DNA of 64,000 nucleotides from NCBI GenBank assembly GCA_002838815.1, contig LQGW01000052.1, forward strand, positions 124,001 to 188,000, written 5' to 3'. Source of the DNA: Clostridiaceae bacterium JG1575. GTDB lineage: Bacteria; Bacillota; Clostridia; Clostridiales; Clostridiaceae. Positions 34,707 to 43,620 of this stretch are shown one piece after another. A program made the translations under genes and the position numbers. Below the pieces are notes generated by a model. That model was not told where the DNA came from, did not search any database, and saw only the letters and a list, made by a program, of their open reading frames with translations. How positions within the stretch are numbered: the stretch's first letter is position 1; every line of letters begins with the position of its first letter.

Positions 34707-36074
34707 ATGGCTAAGAACATCATGGCACCCAAAGAATACATTGAGAGTGTCTTGGAAAACGTAAAAAAACGGGACGCTCACGAACCGGAATTTATTCAGG
34801 CGGTGGAAGAAGTATTCCACTCCTTGACGCCTATTCTGGAGCAACACCCGGAGTACATTGAACACAACTTATTGGCTCGGTTCGTGGAACCCGAACGCCA
34901 AATCATGTTCAAGGTGCCATGGAGAGATGACAACGGTGATTTGCACGTCAACCGGGGATACCGGGTTCAGTTTAACGGCGCCATCGGCCCCTACAAGGGC
35001 GGCTTGAGATTCCAGCCCAACGTATATCTTGGCATCATTAAATTCTTGGGATTCGAGCAAATCTTGAAAAACTCCCTGACGGGTCTTCCCATCGGCGGAG
35101 GCAAGGGCGGATCCGACTTTGATCCCACCGGAAAATCCGATGCTGAAATTCGTCGCTTCTGCGAAAGCTTCATGATGGAGCTTTATCGCCACATCGGCCC
35201 AGATGTGGACGTTCCTGCGGGCGATATGGGCGTAGGTGGAAGAGAAATCGGCTACCTTTACGGAACCTACAAGAGAATTCGCGGCGCCTTTGAAAACGGC
35301 GTGCTGACCGGAAAAGGCATCCCCTACGGCGGATCTTTGATTCGTCCGGAAGCTACCGGTTTTGGAATCGCTTATTTCTGCAACGAAATTCTGAAGCACG
35401 AGAACGACACCATGGAAGGAAAGACCGTGGCCGTTTCCGGATTTGGCAACGTATCCTGGGGCGTTTGCCAAAAGGTTACGGAGCTTGGCGGAAAAGTCGT
35501 CACCCTTTCGGGACCGGATGGATACATCTACGATCCCGAAGGCGTCAGCACCCCTGAGAAGATCAATTACATGGTAGAGATGAGAAACTCGGGCCGCAAT
35601 AAAGTCAAAGACTATGCCGACAAATTCGGTGTGGAATTCTTTGCCGGCGAGAAGCCCTGGGGAAGAAAAGTGGACATCATCATGCCCTGCGCAATGCAAA
35701 ACGACATCCACCTCGAGCACGCAAAGCTCATTGTGGACAATAAAGTCAAGTATGTATGTGAAGGCGCCAACATGCCTTGCACCAACGAAGCGGTGAAATT
35801 CTTCCAAGAAAGCGGCATCATCGTTGGACCCTCCAAGGCAGCCAATGCAGGCGGCGTTTCCGTTTCGGCATTGGAGATGGCTCAAAACTCCATGCGCTTT
35901 GCCTGGACGGAAGAAGAAGTAGATCAAAAGCTCAAACAGATCATGTTCAACATTCACAACAACGCCATGGAAGCTGCTGAAAAGTATGGATTCGGCTATA
36001 ACCTCGTTGCTGGAGCCAATTTGGCAGGATTTGACAAGGTCGCCAAGGCGATGATGGCTGAAGGAGACTTCTAA
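34707..36074 (+). CDS. gdhA: glutamate dehydrogenase
   Basis: Hexameric glutamate dehydrogenase interconverting glutamate and 2-oxoglutarate plus ammonia. It has 455 residues. Active-site Lys region KGGLRFQPNV, then LPIGGGKGGSDFDPTGKSD, PAGDMGVGGREIGYLYG, and the nucleotide-binding VAVSGFGNVSWGVCQK. NAD versus NADP use cannot be fixed by eye, although the length and PAGDMGVGGREIG fit the class of about 450 residues that includes clostridial NAD enzymes. In an amino-acid fermenter it would open glutamate catabolism. Strong ribosome site AGGAGGA. Monocistronic with its own terminator. Confidence 0.96.
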   Translation: MAKNIMAPKEYIESVLENVKKRDAHEPEFIQAVEEVFHSLTPILEQHPEYIEHNLLARFVEPERQIMFKVPWRDDNGDLHVNRGYRVQFNGAIGPYKGGLRFQPNVYLGIIKFLGFEQILKNSLTGLPIGGGKGGSDFDPTGKSDAEIRRFCESFMMELYRHIGPDVDVPAGDMGVGGREIGYLYGTYKRIRGAFENGVLTGKGIPYGGSLIRPEATGFGIAYFCNEILKHENDTMEGKTVAVSGFGNVSWGVCQKVTELGGKVVTLSGPDGYIYDPEGVSTPEKINYMVEMRNSGRNKVKDYADKFGVEFFAGEKPWGRKVDIIMPCAMQNDIHLEHAKLIVDNKVKYVCEGANMPCTNEAVKFFQESGIIVGPSKAANAGGVSVSALEMAQNSMRFAWTEEEVDQKLKQIMFNIHNNAMEAAEKYGFGYNLVAGANLAGFDKVAKAMMAEGDF

Positions 36075-36097
36075 ACCCTTCAATACCGGATCGATGG

Positions 36098-36126
36098 GGA
36101 GTCGGCAGAAATCTGCCGACTCCTTT
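36098..36126 (+). terminator. terminator after gdhA
   Basis: 12-bp perfect stem GGAGTCGGCAGA/TCTGCCGACTCC (36098-36123), 2-nt loop, short TTT tail. Confidence 0.75.
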
Positions 36127-36162
36127 AGTGGGTCTGATTCCGATTCGTCTTGATAATCTCAA

Positions 36163-36209
36163 CAGCAAAAACCAGCAGCGCCAAGAATGGCGACTGCTGG
36201 TTTTTGCTG
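36163..36209. terminator. bidirectional terminator between gdhA and the ABC exporter genes
   Basis: 16-bp perfect stem CAGCAAAAACCAGCAG (36163-36178) with CTGCTGGTTTTTGCTG (36194-36209), plus GCC/GGC inside. Serves convergent transcripts. Confidence 0.75.
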
Positions 36210-36245
36210 GGAGGACTCTTTTTTTTGGGGGGGATCGGACCGTCT

Positions 36246-36611
36246 TTAGCGCACGCGAAGTGTGCTCGGGGCCATTCGCCAGACCATGAAGATCAAAACG
36301 GCTGAGACGAGGCTCATGATCAAGGTGCCCAGCAGTAAAGACGAAATTTGAAGCGTAGGCAAATACCTTGCTGCGAAGGGGATTAAGTAGATGGGGGCGC
36401 GTAGAAGCCGATAAAAAGGATTAACAACCTTCATGTTTTCATCAAAGGGCTGGGTCAGGTAGTAAAGACTCAGTTCCACAATCGTGAAGAAGGCCATGAG
36501 AACCCAAGCGAAGAGCAGTATGGGAATTAAGGACTTCAAATCGCCCCGGAATACTTGAAGCCAAAAGAGAGTCAAGAAGCCCAAAGCCACCGTCGTGGTG
36601 AAAAGGTTCAT
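36246..36611 (-). CDS. C-terminal part of interrupted ABC exporter membrane protein
   Basis: A 121-residue hydrophobic frame with three or four membrane segments. It lies in the same reading frame as the 415-codon gene just upstream (36624-37871), separated only by one TGA and four further codons, so both were probably one membrane protein of about 541 residues. The ATG used here is 12 bp after that TGA and has only a weak ribosome site (CTGGGA), so reinitiation is possible but unproven. Taken alone it lacks known motifs. Either the gene is broken by a nonsense change (CGA to TGA would do it) or the two pieces are made separately. Confidence 0.55.
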   Translation of the reverse strand: MNLFTTTVALGFLTLFWLQVFRGDLKSLIPILLFAWVLMAFFTIVELSLYYLTQPFDENMKVVNPFYRLLRAPIYLIPFAARYLPTLQISSLLLGTLIMSLVSAVLIFMVWRMAPSTLRVR

Positions 36612-36623
36612 TCCCAGTAGCTT

Positions 36624-37871
36624 TCAAAGGCGAAGGAAAAAGCTCTGCAAGGTAAACCAAGGGGATCGGAAGGCTCCGTAGCGGGTTAAGGTACGATCGC
36701 AATTGTAAAAGAGTGATTTAACCACCTCCACCGTATTTTGCAACAGGTAGGTCAAGAGGAGCCAAACCCCGAGGTTTCCGATGCTTTCATGGAAGGGCGG
36801 GAGGACCTCCTTCCAAAACGCATGGTCCGGAGAAATAAAAAGGGGCAAAAGATTCAAACCCACACCCAATAGGCTCAAAAGGATCAACCGAAAGCGAAGG
36901 GGCTTAATCAACAGCGAGCGAAAGCGGATGAAAAAGATCCGATACAATAGGGCGGCTCCGCGAAAATTTGTGGAATCATTCTCCAAGACCTTTTTGGCGG
37001 CGTACTTGATATCTCCCTCACTCCATTGAACCCCGATGGTGTTGAGGTCCACCTCATGGAGGGCACTTTTGTTTCGCCGTTCTTGAGCGATGCATAGGCG
37101 AAAGAGATCTGAAAACGAGGAACCAGATCGCACTTTGGCATACGAGATGCTCCAAGGAAGAAGCATCAAGAGCATCCAAGGAGAGGTGATGAGGCTCCAA
37201 ACCTCGTGACCGATTCCGACCCGCTCCAAAAGTAGGGCTAAGGGAAACCCCAAGAGCACCAAGGCAAAGGTTAAGATCCATTGGAAAAGGGTGCTTTCCT
37301 GCGGTGATCTGCGCTGGCTATGAAAAAAAAGGCGCAGTTGCCACAACATTTGTAGGCCAAGAAGGCCTTGAACGAAAAGCACCGAAAAGCAATAGGGCAA
37401 TACCGGTTTTTCAAAATACAGGGCTAGGAGGGTCACCGCCGCTGTTCTCCCCCAAAGTCCTGTCAAGGTCTGCTGCCAGTACTCGTTGAAAAATAGGACC
37501 CGGGCCGGAATCTTCATCATGCTGTGGTATAAAATGGGCTCCGAGACGTACCGATCTACGGGGGCTAAGCACGCATAGAAAAACTGTCCAAGGATCACCC
37601 CTTTAAGAGCTAAAGCAAAGGGGTCGGGAGAGACTGGATGGAAGTATGCGAGGGGCGCGAAGGATAAAAGAAGAAAAAGCAGCAAAAAGCCTAGAGGCAT
37701 TGACACCAGGCGGCCCAGGATGAGCCCCAAAACTCGAAGCTTTTTGATGCGCGAAAAAACATAGGTGGTTTTGGCCCGTTTGCGGATTGAGGGCAAAGAG
37801 CGCAGGGTATGGACCAAGTGGTTCCAGCTTTGAGCGCTTTTAAGTTCTAGAATTGAAAGCAGTACCTTCAT
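36624..37871 (-). CDS. ABC exporter membrane protein, ends at an in-frame TGA
   Basis: Membrane component partnered with the ATPase encoded 8 bp upstream. It has 415 residues with about nine hydrophobic stretches and a central soluble segment (ERRNKSALHEVDLNTIG). The N-terminus (SWNHLVHTLRSLPSIRKRAKT) and overall pattern resemble putative ABC exporters of Clostridia of about 540 residues. That family assignment is tentative. Translation stops at TGA (36624-36626) after SFFLRL, but the frame continues open with further membrane segments to 36246. The upstream fragment lacks the last three or four membrane helices. The ribosome site AGGAACG lies before the ATG. Confidence 0.65.
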   Translation of the reverse strand: MKVLLSILELKSAQSWNHLVHTLRSLPSIRKRAKTTYVFSRIKKLRVLGLILGRLVSMPLGFLLLFLLLSFAPLAYFHPVSPDPFALALKGVILGQFFYACLAPVDRYVSEPILYHSMMKIPARVLFFNEYWQQTLTGLWGRTAAVTLLALYFEKPVLPYCFSVLFVQGLLGLQMLWQLRLFFHSQRRSPQESTLFQWILTFALVLLGFPLALLLERVGIGHEVWSLITSPWMLLMLLPWSISYAKVRSGSSFSDLFRLCIAQERRNKSALHEVDLNTIGVQWSEGDIKYAAKKVLENDSTNFRGAALLYRIFFIRFRSLLIKPLRFRLILLSLLGVGLNLLPLFISPDHAFWKEVLPPFHESIGNLGVWLLLTYLLQNTVEVVKSLFYNCDRTLTRYGAFRSPWFTLQSFFLRL

Positions 37872-37879
37872 GAGCGTTC

Positions 37880-38653
37880 CTACTTTCTTGCGGCACAGGG
37901 GGAAGGACTTGAACCCTTCGCTTCCCCCTGGGTCAGTAGAGAAACCACCATTTCTTCAAATTCCTGCGTGCGAATGAGGGATGAATCCACCGGTTCCAGC
38001 CGTCCGCCATGTAAGAGAACAATTTCATCACAAAGCTCTTGAGCCAAGGCCAGAATGTGCGTGGAGAAGAGGATGATATGTTCGGAGCGGATGGAGCGCA
38101 AGAGTTCTTTGATTTCGCGGGCGGCTACAATGTCCAGCGCTGTCAAGGGTTCATCCAGAAGAATTACCGGGGATCCAGAGATGAGAAACATCATCATCTG
38201 CAGTTTGTTCTTCATCCCGTGGCTGTAGTGCTTGATGAGGCGCAGGGCATCCTCCTCGGGAAACTTTAAGCGATCCAAATACCAAGACACCGGACGCTGA
38301 CCCAAAGGATCCCATGGATGGGCGGTGTGGGAGCGGGCTTTGTTTTCTTGAACGATGTCCTGAAACAAGCGTAAAAATTCCATGCCAGTGAGAAAATCAG
38401 GCAGGGTGGGGGTGGCATAAAGATACGTGTAGTCTTCGTTTTCCAGAAGGGCGCAGCGCCCATCGCGACAAAGTTCGACCAAACCGTCATCGCTGGATTC
38501 TTCTCGGGCGATGAGGTTGAAAAGAGTGGTTTTTCCTGCGCCGTTGCGGCCGAGGAGCCCGTAGATTTTTCCTTGCTTAAAGGTATGGGACGCACCACAT
38601 AATACCTCTTTTTCTCCAAAGGACTTATAAAGTCCATCAACAATAAGTTCCAT
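37880..38653 (-). CDS. ABC transporter ATP-binding protein
   Basis: ABC-2-type ATPase of 257 residues: Walker A GRNGAGKTTL (35-44), signature YSHGMKNKLQ (a degenerate LSGGQ, common in this class), Walker B VILLDEPLTALD, and the switch His in FSTHILALAQELCD. The start is set at the ATG at 38653, after AGGGGGA. The longer frame upstream runs over the promoter region of the divergent flavoprotein gene. It partners with the membrane genes immediately downstream. If the permease is truly broken, the transporter may be inactive. The substrate is unknown. Confidence 0.88.
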   Translation of the reverse strand: MELIVDGLYKSFGEKEVLCGASHTFKQGKIYGLLGRNGAGKTTLFNLIAREESSDDGLVELCRDGRCALLENEDYTYLYATPTLPDFLTGMEFLRLFQDIVQENKARSHTAHPWDPLGQRPVSWYLDRLKFPEEDALRLIKHYSHGMKNKLQMMMFLISGSPVILLDEPLTALDIVAAREIKELLRSIRSEHIILFSTHILALAQELCDEIVLLHGGRLEPVDSSLIRTQEFEEMVVSLLTQGEAKGSSPSPCAARK

Positions 38654-38858
38654 CAGGGTCCCCCTCTTGCAGAGCTTCATTAGGCCCACCCAGCGAGATG
38701 GCGCCTCTTTGATCCTACCATAGGACCCAAGCAACTTCCAAGAGAATCCTTCTCCAAAGAGGCGTTTACAAGCTCTCGTGGCGGGTTCTCTTGAAAAATG
38801 CTCAAGGGAGGGACAACTTATGGTATTCTTGACACGAAGCCATTGAGGAGGAACGAAT

Positions 38859-40070
38859 ATGGACATTATCGTTGTCGGCGGAGGCCCCGCCGGAATTTTC
38901 AGCGCTTTGAGCGCCAGGGAGGGGGGGCATACGGTCTGCATTTTGGAGGCCAAGGAGCGGCCCATGCGAAAATTACGCATCACGGGCAAGGGCCGTTGTA
39001 ATCTGACCAACGCCCGGCCCATTGAAGAATTTTTCGATTGCGTTGTGCGCCATCGCCACTTTTTGTATTCGGCCTTTTACGATTTGGACAATGAAGCGTT
39101 GATGCAGTGGTTTCGCTCCCGGGGACTGGCCCTTAAAACCGAACGGGGCGGTCGGGTCTTTCCCTCTTCAGATCAAAGCGCAGACGTGCTCTCCATCTTG
39201 CAACGGGCCTTGGACGCTCAAGGAGTGAGGATCCAGACCCAGAGCAAAGTGACCAAAATCACCTGCCGAGGGAATCGGATTACGGAACTGACCACCCCTC
39301 AAGGCAGGGTATCGGCGGACCATTACATCTTCGCCACGGGCGGGGCAAGTTACCCGTTGACGGGCTCGGATGGGCATATGTTACCCCTACTGGAATCCAT
39401 CGGCATGCCCATCACTCCTTTTGCCCCGAGTCTCATTCCGCTGGTTTGCAAAGGAGAGGACGCGGCGAAGCTCGCGGGGGTGAGTTTAAAAAATGTGGGG
39501 TTTCGTCTGGCGCAGGGACATCGAACGCTCTTTGAAGAGCAGGGGGAACTTCTCTTCACCCACGACGGCCTCTCGGGACCTTTGGTGCTTTCGGCCAGCG
39601 CGTTTTATGAGGCGAAGGCAACGGTTTCGGCGCACATTGACCTAAAACCGGCGCTGGATGAAAAGACGCTGGACGCCCGCATTTTAAGAGACTTTGCCAA
39701 GTACGCCAACCGGGACCTGGCCAACGGACTGGGAGATCTTTTGATCGCCCGACTCATCCCCTTGGTGCTCGAGCGCTCCGGCATTCCTTCTGACTTGAAG
39801 ATCCACTCCGTGACGCGACCCATGCGCCAAGCCCTTGTGCGGACGGTGAAGGAGTTGACATTCCCCGTGCAGGGGACCAGACCTTTGGCCGAAGCCATTG
39901 TTTCACGGGGCGGCGTCGATGTCTCCAGCATTGATGCCTCCACGATGCGATCCAAGGTTCTTGAGAACGCGTCGGTGTGCGGGGAGCTTTTGGATGTGGA
40001 TGCCCTTACGGGGGGATACAATTTACAAATTGCCTTTTCCACAGGACACTTAGCGGGAGGAAGTTTATGA
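38859..40070 (+). CDS. HI0933/YhiN family FAD-dependent oxidoreductase
   Basis: A 403-residue flavoprotein of the HI0933 (YhiN/BaiN-like) family. N-terminal dinucleotide-binding motif VVGGGPAGIFSALSA, then the family signature KLRITGKGRCNLTNA, RGGRVFPSSDQSADV, IFATGGASYPLTGSDG, and the C-terminal VSRGGVDVSSID with the tail GGYNLQIAFSTGHLAG. The physiological reaction is not established for most members. GAGGAGGAA precedes the ATG. The stop overlaps the ATG of aroH (ATGA), so the two are coupled, as are ispH and rpsA further on. Confidence 0.9.
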   Translation: MDIIVVGGGPAGIFSALSAREGGHTVCILEAKERPMRKLRITGKGRCNLTNARPIEEFFDCVVRHRHFLYSAFYDLDNEALMQWFRSRGLALKTERGGRVFPSSDQSADVLSILQRALDAQGVRIQTQSKVTKITCRGNRITELTTPQGRVSADHYIFATGGASYPLTGSDGHMLPLLESIGMPITPFAPSLIPLVCKGEDAAKLAGVSLKNVGFRLAQGHRTLFEEQGELLFTHDGLSGPLVLSASAFYEAKATVSAHIDLKPALDEKTLDARILRDFAKYANRDLANGLGDLLIARLIPLVLERSGIPSDLKIHSVTRPMRQALVRTVKELTFPVQGTRPLAEAIVSRGGVDVSSIDASTMRSKVLENASVCGELLDVDALTGGYNLQIAFSTGHLAGGSL

Positions 40071-40501
40071 TTATGGTTCGCGGGGCGACGACCCTAAAGG
40101 AAAATACGAAAGAAGCTATTGAGGACGCCATGTTAGAGCTTTGGGATGTGCTGATGCATGCCAATGCGTCGGTATTCGCTCCAGAGGACATCACCATGGT
40201 GCTCTTTAGCGCCACTAAAGATGTAGATGCGGCTTATCCTGGATCCTTTGTGCGACTCCAGCGAGGCCTAACGGAGGCCGCCATCTTGCATTTCAATGAA
40301 ATGGCGGTGCAAGGATCCTTACCGCTTTGCCTGCGTGTGCTGATCCAGGCAGAAGGCGACCGCGCCCAAAAGGCCACACCCGTTTATCTTCGCGGGGCAA
40401 AAAAACTGCGCCCCGACCTCAACCCTGCGGCGTTGGAAGATGACTGGTCGGACTTTTTGAATGCGCAAAGAGCGGCACAGGCCGAGGGCGTTGGATTCTG
40501 A
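40067..40501 (+). CDS. aroH: chorismate mutase, AroH type
   Basis: Monofunctional AroH-class chorismate mutase (chorismate to prephenate, for Phe/Tyr). It has 144 residues. All catalytic positions known from the Bacillus enzyme are present at nearly the same numbers: R5 (VRGATT), R63, E78, R90 (LCLRV) and Y107 (VYLRGAKKLRPDL). The start is the ATG at 40067 overlapping the preceding TGA. No other aromatic pathway gene is in the window. About 20 residues beyond the usual C-terminus. Confidence 0.93.
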   Translation: MIMVRGATTLKENTKEAIEDAMLELWDVLMHANASVFAPEDITMVLFSATKDVDAAYPGSFVRLQRGLTEAAILHFNEMAVQGSLPLCLRVLIQAEGDRAQKATPVYLRGAKKLRPDLNPAALEDDWSDFLNAQRAAQAEGVGF

Positions 40502-40564
40502 CGTTGGAGCCATTGTTCGGGAAAATGACGGGAAAGTTTTGTAGCAAAACAAATACAAATCCTG

Positions 40565-40570
40565 TATAAT
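40565..40570 (+). promoter_or_regulatory. candidate -10 box before ispH-rpsA
   Basis: Perfect TATAAT at 40565-40570 downstream of an A-rich stretch, 68 bp before the ispH start. A -35 (TAGCAA with 17-bp spacing) is weak. Confidence 0.45.
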
Positions 40571-40638
40571 TAAGAATCACAGGGTAATTCAATAGAAATA
40601 CTCTAACCTATCGCTGAAACCGATTGAGGAGATGTGCC

Positions 40639-41472
40639 ATGCGGGAAATTATTCTGGCAGATCATGCCGGTTTTTGTTTTGGCGTTTCGCGGGCGGTGGC
40701 CAAAGCCTTTGATGTTTCGGGCTCTGAAAAACGTGTTCTGACGTTTGGTGAGCTGATTCATAATCGGGATGTGGTCCGTTCCCTGGAAAATCAAAACATT
40801 CATGCAATTTCCGATGAGGACTTCGGCGAGGTGACGAAACAGGACACCATTTTGATTCGCAGCCACGGAGTGTCAAAGGAAAAGCTTGGAGAACTCAAGG
40901 AGCTCTCCGATCACGTGATTAATTTGACGTGCCCTTATGTGACCAACATTCAAAAAAAAGTTCATGACTACCATGAGTTGGGATACCGCATCATCATCCT
41001 CGGTGACGCGGGACATCCTGAGGTCATTGGAATCAATGGATGGTGTGAGAACACGGCCATCATCTCAAAGGCAGGGATCGTTGACTTCCCCGTGCCCGCG
41101 AAGATCTGCGTCGTCAGTCAGACCACAGAAAAGCAAGCAAACTGGGAACGTCTCATCGCTCGCTTGGCAGCTTCTGCTAAAGAAATGGTGGCGTTCAATA
41201 CCATTTGCTCCGCCACAGAAGAGCGGCAAAAGGCCACCAAAGAATTGGCCGCCCGAGTGGATGCTATGGTAGTGATTGGGGGGAAGCATTCCTCCAATAC
41301 CACAAAGCTTTTTGAAATTTGCTCGGCCCTATGTGCGTCTACCTATTTCGTCGAAAATGCTGCAGAGCTGAAATGCTTTGTCGAGGAACTCAAAAGTTTT
41401 GAGAAAATTGGAATAACAGCCGGTGCGTCAACCCCGGACTGGATCATCAAGGAGGCAATGCAATTATTATGA
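40639..41472 (+). CDS. ispH: 4-hydroxy-3-methylbut-2-enyl diphosphate reductase
   Basis: IspH (LytB) reduces HMBPP to IPP and DMAPP, the last step of the MEP pathway, with a [4Fe-4S] cluster. It has 277 residues. The three cluster cysteines are present: C13 (AGFCFGV), C98 (NLTCPYV) and C190 (NTICSAT), with H41 and H126 at substrate positions. The start is the ATG with GAGGAG. A TTG 15 bp earlier is less likely. Its stop overlaps the ATG of rpsA. In some Clostridia the two are fused into one protein, so the coupling here fits. Confidence 0.96.
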   Translation: MREIILADHAGFCFGVSRAVAKAFDVSGSEKRVLTFGELIHNRDVVRSLENQNIHAISDEDFGEVTKQDTILIRSHGVSKEKLGELKELSDHVINLTCPYVTNIQKKVHDYHELGYRIIILGDAGHPEVIGINGWCENTAIISKAGIVDFPVPAKICVVSQTTEKQANWERLIARLAASAKEMVAFNTICSATEERQKATKELAARVDAMVVIGGKHSSNTTKLFEICSALCASTYFVENAAELKCFVEELKSFEKIGITAGASTPDWIIKEAMQLL

Positions 41473-42833
41473 TGGACGAGAAAAGAATCGGTGAGGACAC
41501 CCTGCAACAGGAGGACGTCGCGGCGCAAACCACTGTGGAAGAAGGGATGACTTCAAACGAACCCCAGGGACAAGAGGAGAAGGCACCCCAAGAGGAAGCC
41601 GCTGCAGCCCCTGAAGTCAAGGAACAAGATACACCAATGGATGAAGTCAAGGATCCCAACCACAATGCGGAAGTCCAGTTGACTTCGTTTGACCACGTCC
41701 CCGAAGTGGACGCAGCTCTTCCCGAAACGGTCCAGGAAGACGCTCATGAAGAAGAGGAGAAATCCGACGACGATATGAGCATGGCCGAATTGATGGAAAA
41801 ATACGACAACCCCGTACGCATGGGCCAGATCATCAAGGGGAAGGTCATTCAGCTTGATGATAAGGAAGCCATCATTGCCCTCATCGGCGCCGGCAACGAC
41901 GGCAAGCTGAACATCGATGAAGTTTCCTTCGATGATTCGGATAAGTTGACGGAAATGATGAAGATCGGCGACGAAGTGGAAGCAAAAGTCATTCGTCGGC
42001 CCATTGAAAATGATTCATTCTACATCCTTTCCATGAAGGAAGTTCAGCGGGAAGCCTCGAAGGATGAACTCTTGGCCGTCCTTAACAAGGATGAGACCAT
42101 CACCGCGCGGGTGAAAGAAGCCGTTAAGGGCGGACTCGTAGCCTTCTTTAAGGGACATCGGATCTTTATTCCGGCCTCCCAGGTGGACATCAATTCCGTT
42201 CGGGATTTGACCCAGTATGAAGGCAAAGAGATCGAAATCAATATTATCGAAGCAGAAGAGCGCAGAGGCTCAACTCGCATCGTCGCTTCGCGCAAGAAGC
42301 ATCTTTTAAAGAAAAAGCAGGAAATTGAAGCTAAGGCTTGGGAAGAATTGGAAGAAGGAGCGGTGGAAACCGGACGCGTTGAGCGCTTGACGGATTTCGG
42401 GGCCTTCATCAATGTCCGCGGCGTCGATGGATTGCTCCACATTTCTGAAATCACCCACGGAAAGATTCCAAAGCCCTCCAACGTGTTGAAGGTTGGGGAA
42501 GAGGTGGCGGTGAAAATCATCCGCCTGGATAAAGAGAACCAACGGCTCTCCTTGTCCATGAAGGCGCTCCAGGAAGATCCTTGGAAGAACATTGCCGACA
42601 AGTACCCCAACGGAGCCATTGTGCTCGGGAAAGTGGTGCGGTTCACCGAATTCGGGGCCTTCATCGAATTGGAACCCGGCGTGGACGGATTGGCCCACAT
42701 CTCCCAGCTCTCCCACGCTCGCGTGGAGAAGCCAGGTGAAGTGTTGACCCTTGGCGAGACCATCAAGGTCAAAATTTTGGATACCAACGAGCGGGATAAG
42801 AAGGTTTCCCTCAGCGTAAAGGCTGTGGAATAA
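41469..42833 (+). CDS. rpsA: ribosomal protein S1-like protein with four S1 domains
   Basis: RNA-binding protein of 454 residues. The first 105 or so are acidic and low-complexity (Glu, Gln, Asp, Pro, Ala), then four S1/OB folds: about 118-185 (GQIIKGKVIQLDDKEAII), 200-265 (ETITARVKEAVKGGLVAFF), 290-360 (GRVERLTDFGAFINV) and 375-450 (GKVVRFTEFGAFIEL). Domains three and four are the best conserved. Such proteins in Firmicutes are linked to translation initiation and RNA turnover. They are shorter than the six-domain E. coli S1. Coupled to ispH by ATGA and ended by a strong terminator. Confidence 0.93.
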   Translation: MMDEKRIGEDTLQQEDVAAQTTVEEGMTSNEPQGQEEKAPQEEAAAAPEVKEQDTPMDEVKDPNHNAEVQLTSFDHVPEVDAALPETVQEDAHEEEEKSDDDMSMAELMEKYDNPVRMGQIIKGKVIQLDDKEAIIALIGAGNDGKLNIDEVSFDDSDKLTEMMKIGDEVEAKVIRRPIENDSFYILSMKEVQREASKDELLAVLNKDETITARVKEAVKGGLVAFFKGHRIFIPASQVDINSVRDLTQYEGKEIEINIIEAEERRGSTRIVASRKKHLLKKKQEIEAKAWEELEEGAVETGRVERLTDFGAFINVRGVDGLLHISEITHGKIPKPSNVLKVGEEVAVKIIRLDKENQRLSLSMKALQEDPWKNIADKYPNGAIVLGKVVRFTEFGAFIELEPGVDGLAHISQLSHARVEKPGEVLTLGETIKVKILDTNERDKKVSLSVKAVE

Positions 42834-42852
42834 GCGTTGTTCTTCGCCCAAA

Positions 42853-42897
42853 GAATGTGGCGCTCTTTGATTGCAAAGAGCGCCACGTTCCTTTTTT
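42853..42897 (+). terminator. strong terminator after rpsA
   Basis: 17-bp stem with one T/G pair: from 42853 with core GTGGCGCTCTTTG, 4-nt loop, CAAAGAGCGCCAC (42874-42886) and on to 42890, then TTTTTT. Confidence 0.9.
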
Positions 42898-43620
42898 GTT
42901 GGAACAAAAATACGGCCATCGGTCCATCACTGATGGGGCTCAAGCGGGTCGGGTGAAAAGAAAAGATTATGAAACCTCACAAAACCAATTTGGAATTGCG
43001 TTTTCAAGTCCATTGGATCCAATAAAAACGGAGCTTAAGAATTAAAGGCCAAAAAAAAGGAAAGTAAGCCCCCTGAGAAGAGGCGGTAATTCTTTGAGAA
43101 AGCCTTCTGGGGCTAAGAGGATATTAAAAACCAAACATAAATAAGCATTAAATATATTGCTGAAGGACGCAACGTCTCGACCGTATCATCGGAGATGAAT
43201 ATTTGCTAAATGGCTTGATCGTGGGGTTTTCCATTAAAAAGGAAGAAGAAGACGGTTCTAACTTCACTGGGGATGGTCCGAAAATGGGGGGTCTGAACCC
43301 TTGGAGGACCCACTGAGAAAAAAATATTTTTACAGTGCAAAATCACTTATTTCTGAAATACATTGTCCTTGACCTGTGGTCGCATATCTTAAAAACGCTA
43401 ATATAAACCATAAATACATAGTAAAAAGATTATAGATGTGCCGATGAACCATGAAACCAATACTATTTACTAAGATGGGTTTCAAAGCATGAGGTTCTTT
43501 GGTTATCCTAAAAATAAGGGAATACTATTATACCATAGGAAAAAATTCGTTTTTTTATGGAATCGCTTGCGAAAGTTTGGTAAGATTCATAGTATTACTT
43601 CACCCTGCGAGGAGGCTGAC
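42898..43620 (+). promoter_or_regulatory. AT-rich gene-free region before the DAACS symporter
   Basis: About 720 bp, clearly more AT-rich than the genes on either side. No convincing coding frame: an in-frame extension of the symporter from 43489 lacks family similarity and has a poor ribosome site. An imperfect hairpin lies at 43067-43114 (AGCCCC with GGGGCT plus AGAAG/CTTCT). Several -10-like strings (TATTAT near 43527) occur. It may be a regulatory leader or decayed DNA. Confidence 0.4.

Noticed and set aside
34869-36083. 404-codon open frame on the minus strand opposite gdhA
   Set aside because: It is the exact complement of a highly conserved gene, has no family similarity and arises from codon bias. 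The gdhA strand is certain.
36612-36640. Selenocysteine at the ABC exporter TGA
   Set aside because: No Cys-typical context and no G-loop hairpin at 16-37 nt after the TGA. A nonsense change or reinitiation is simpler.
42044-42943. 299-codon open frame opposite rpsA
   Set aside because: Shadow of the S1 gene with Ser/Pro/Arg-rich composition and no ribosome site. It also runs through the rpsA terminator.
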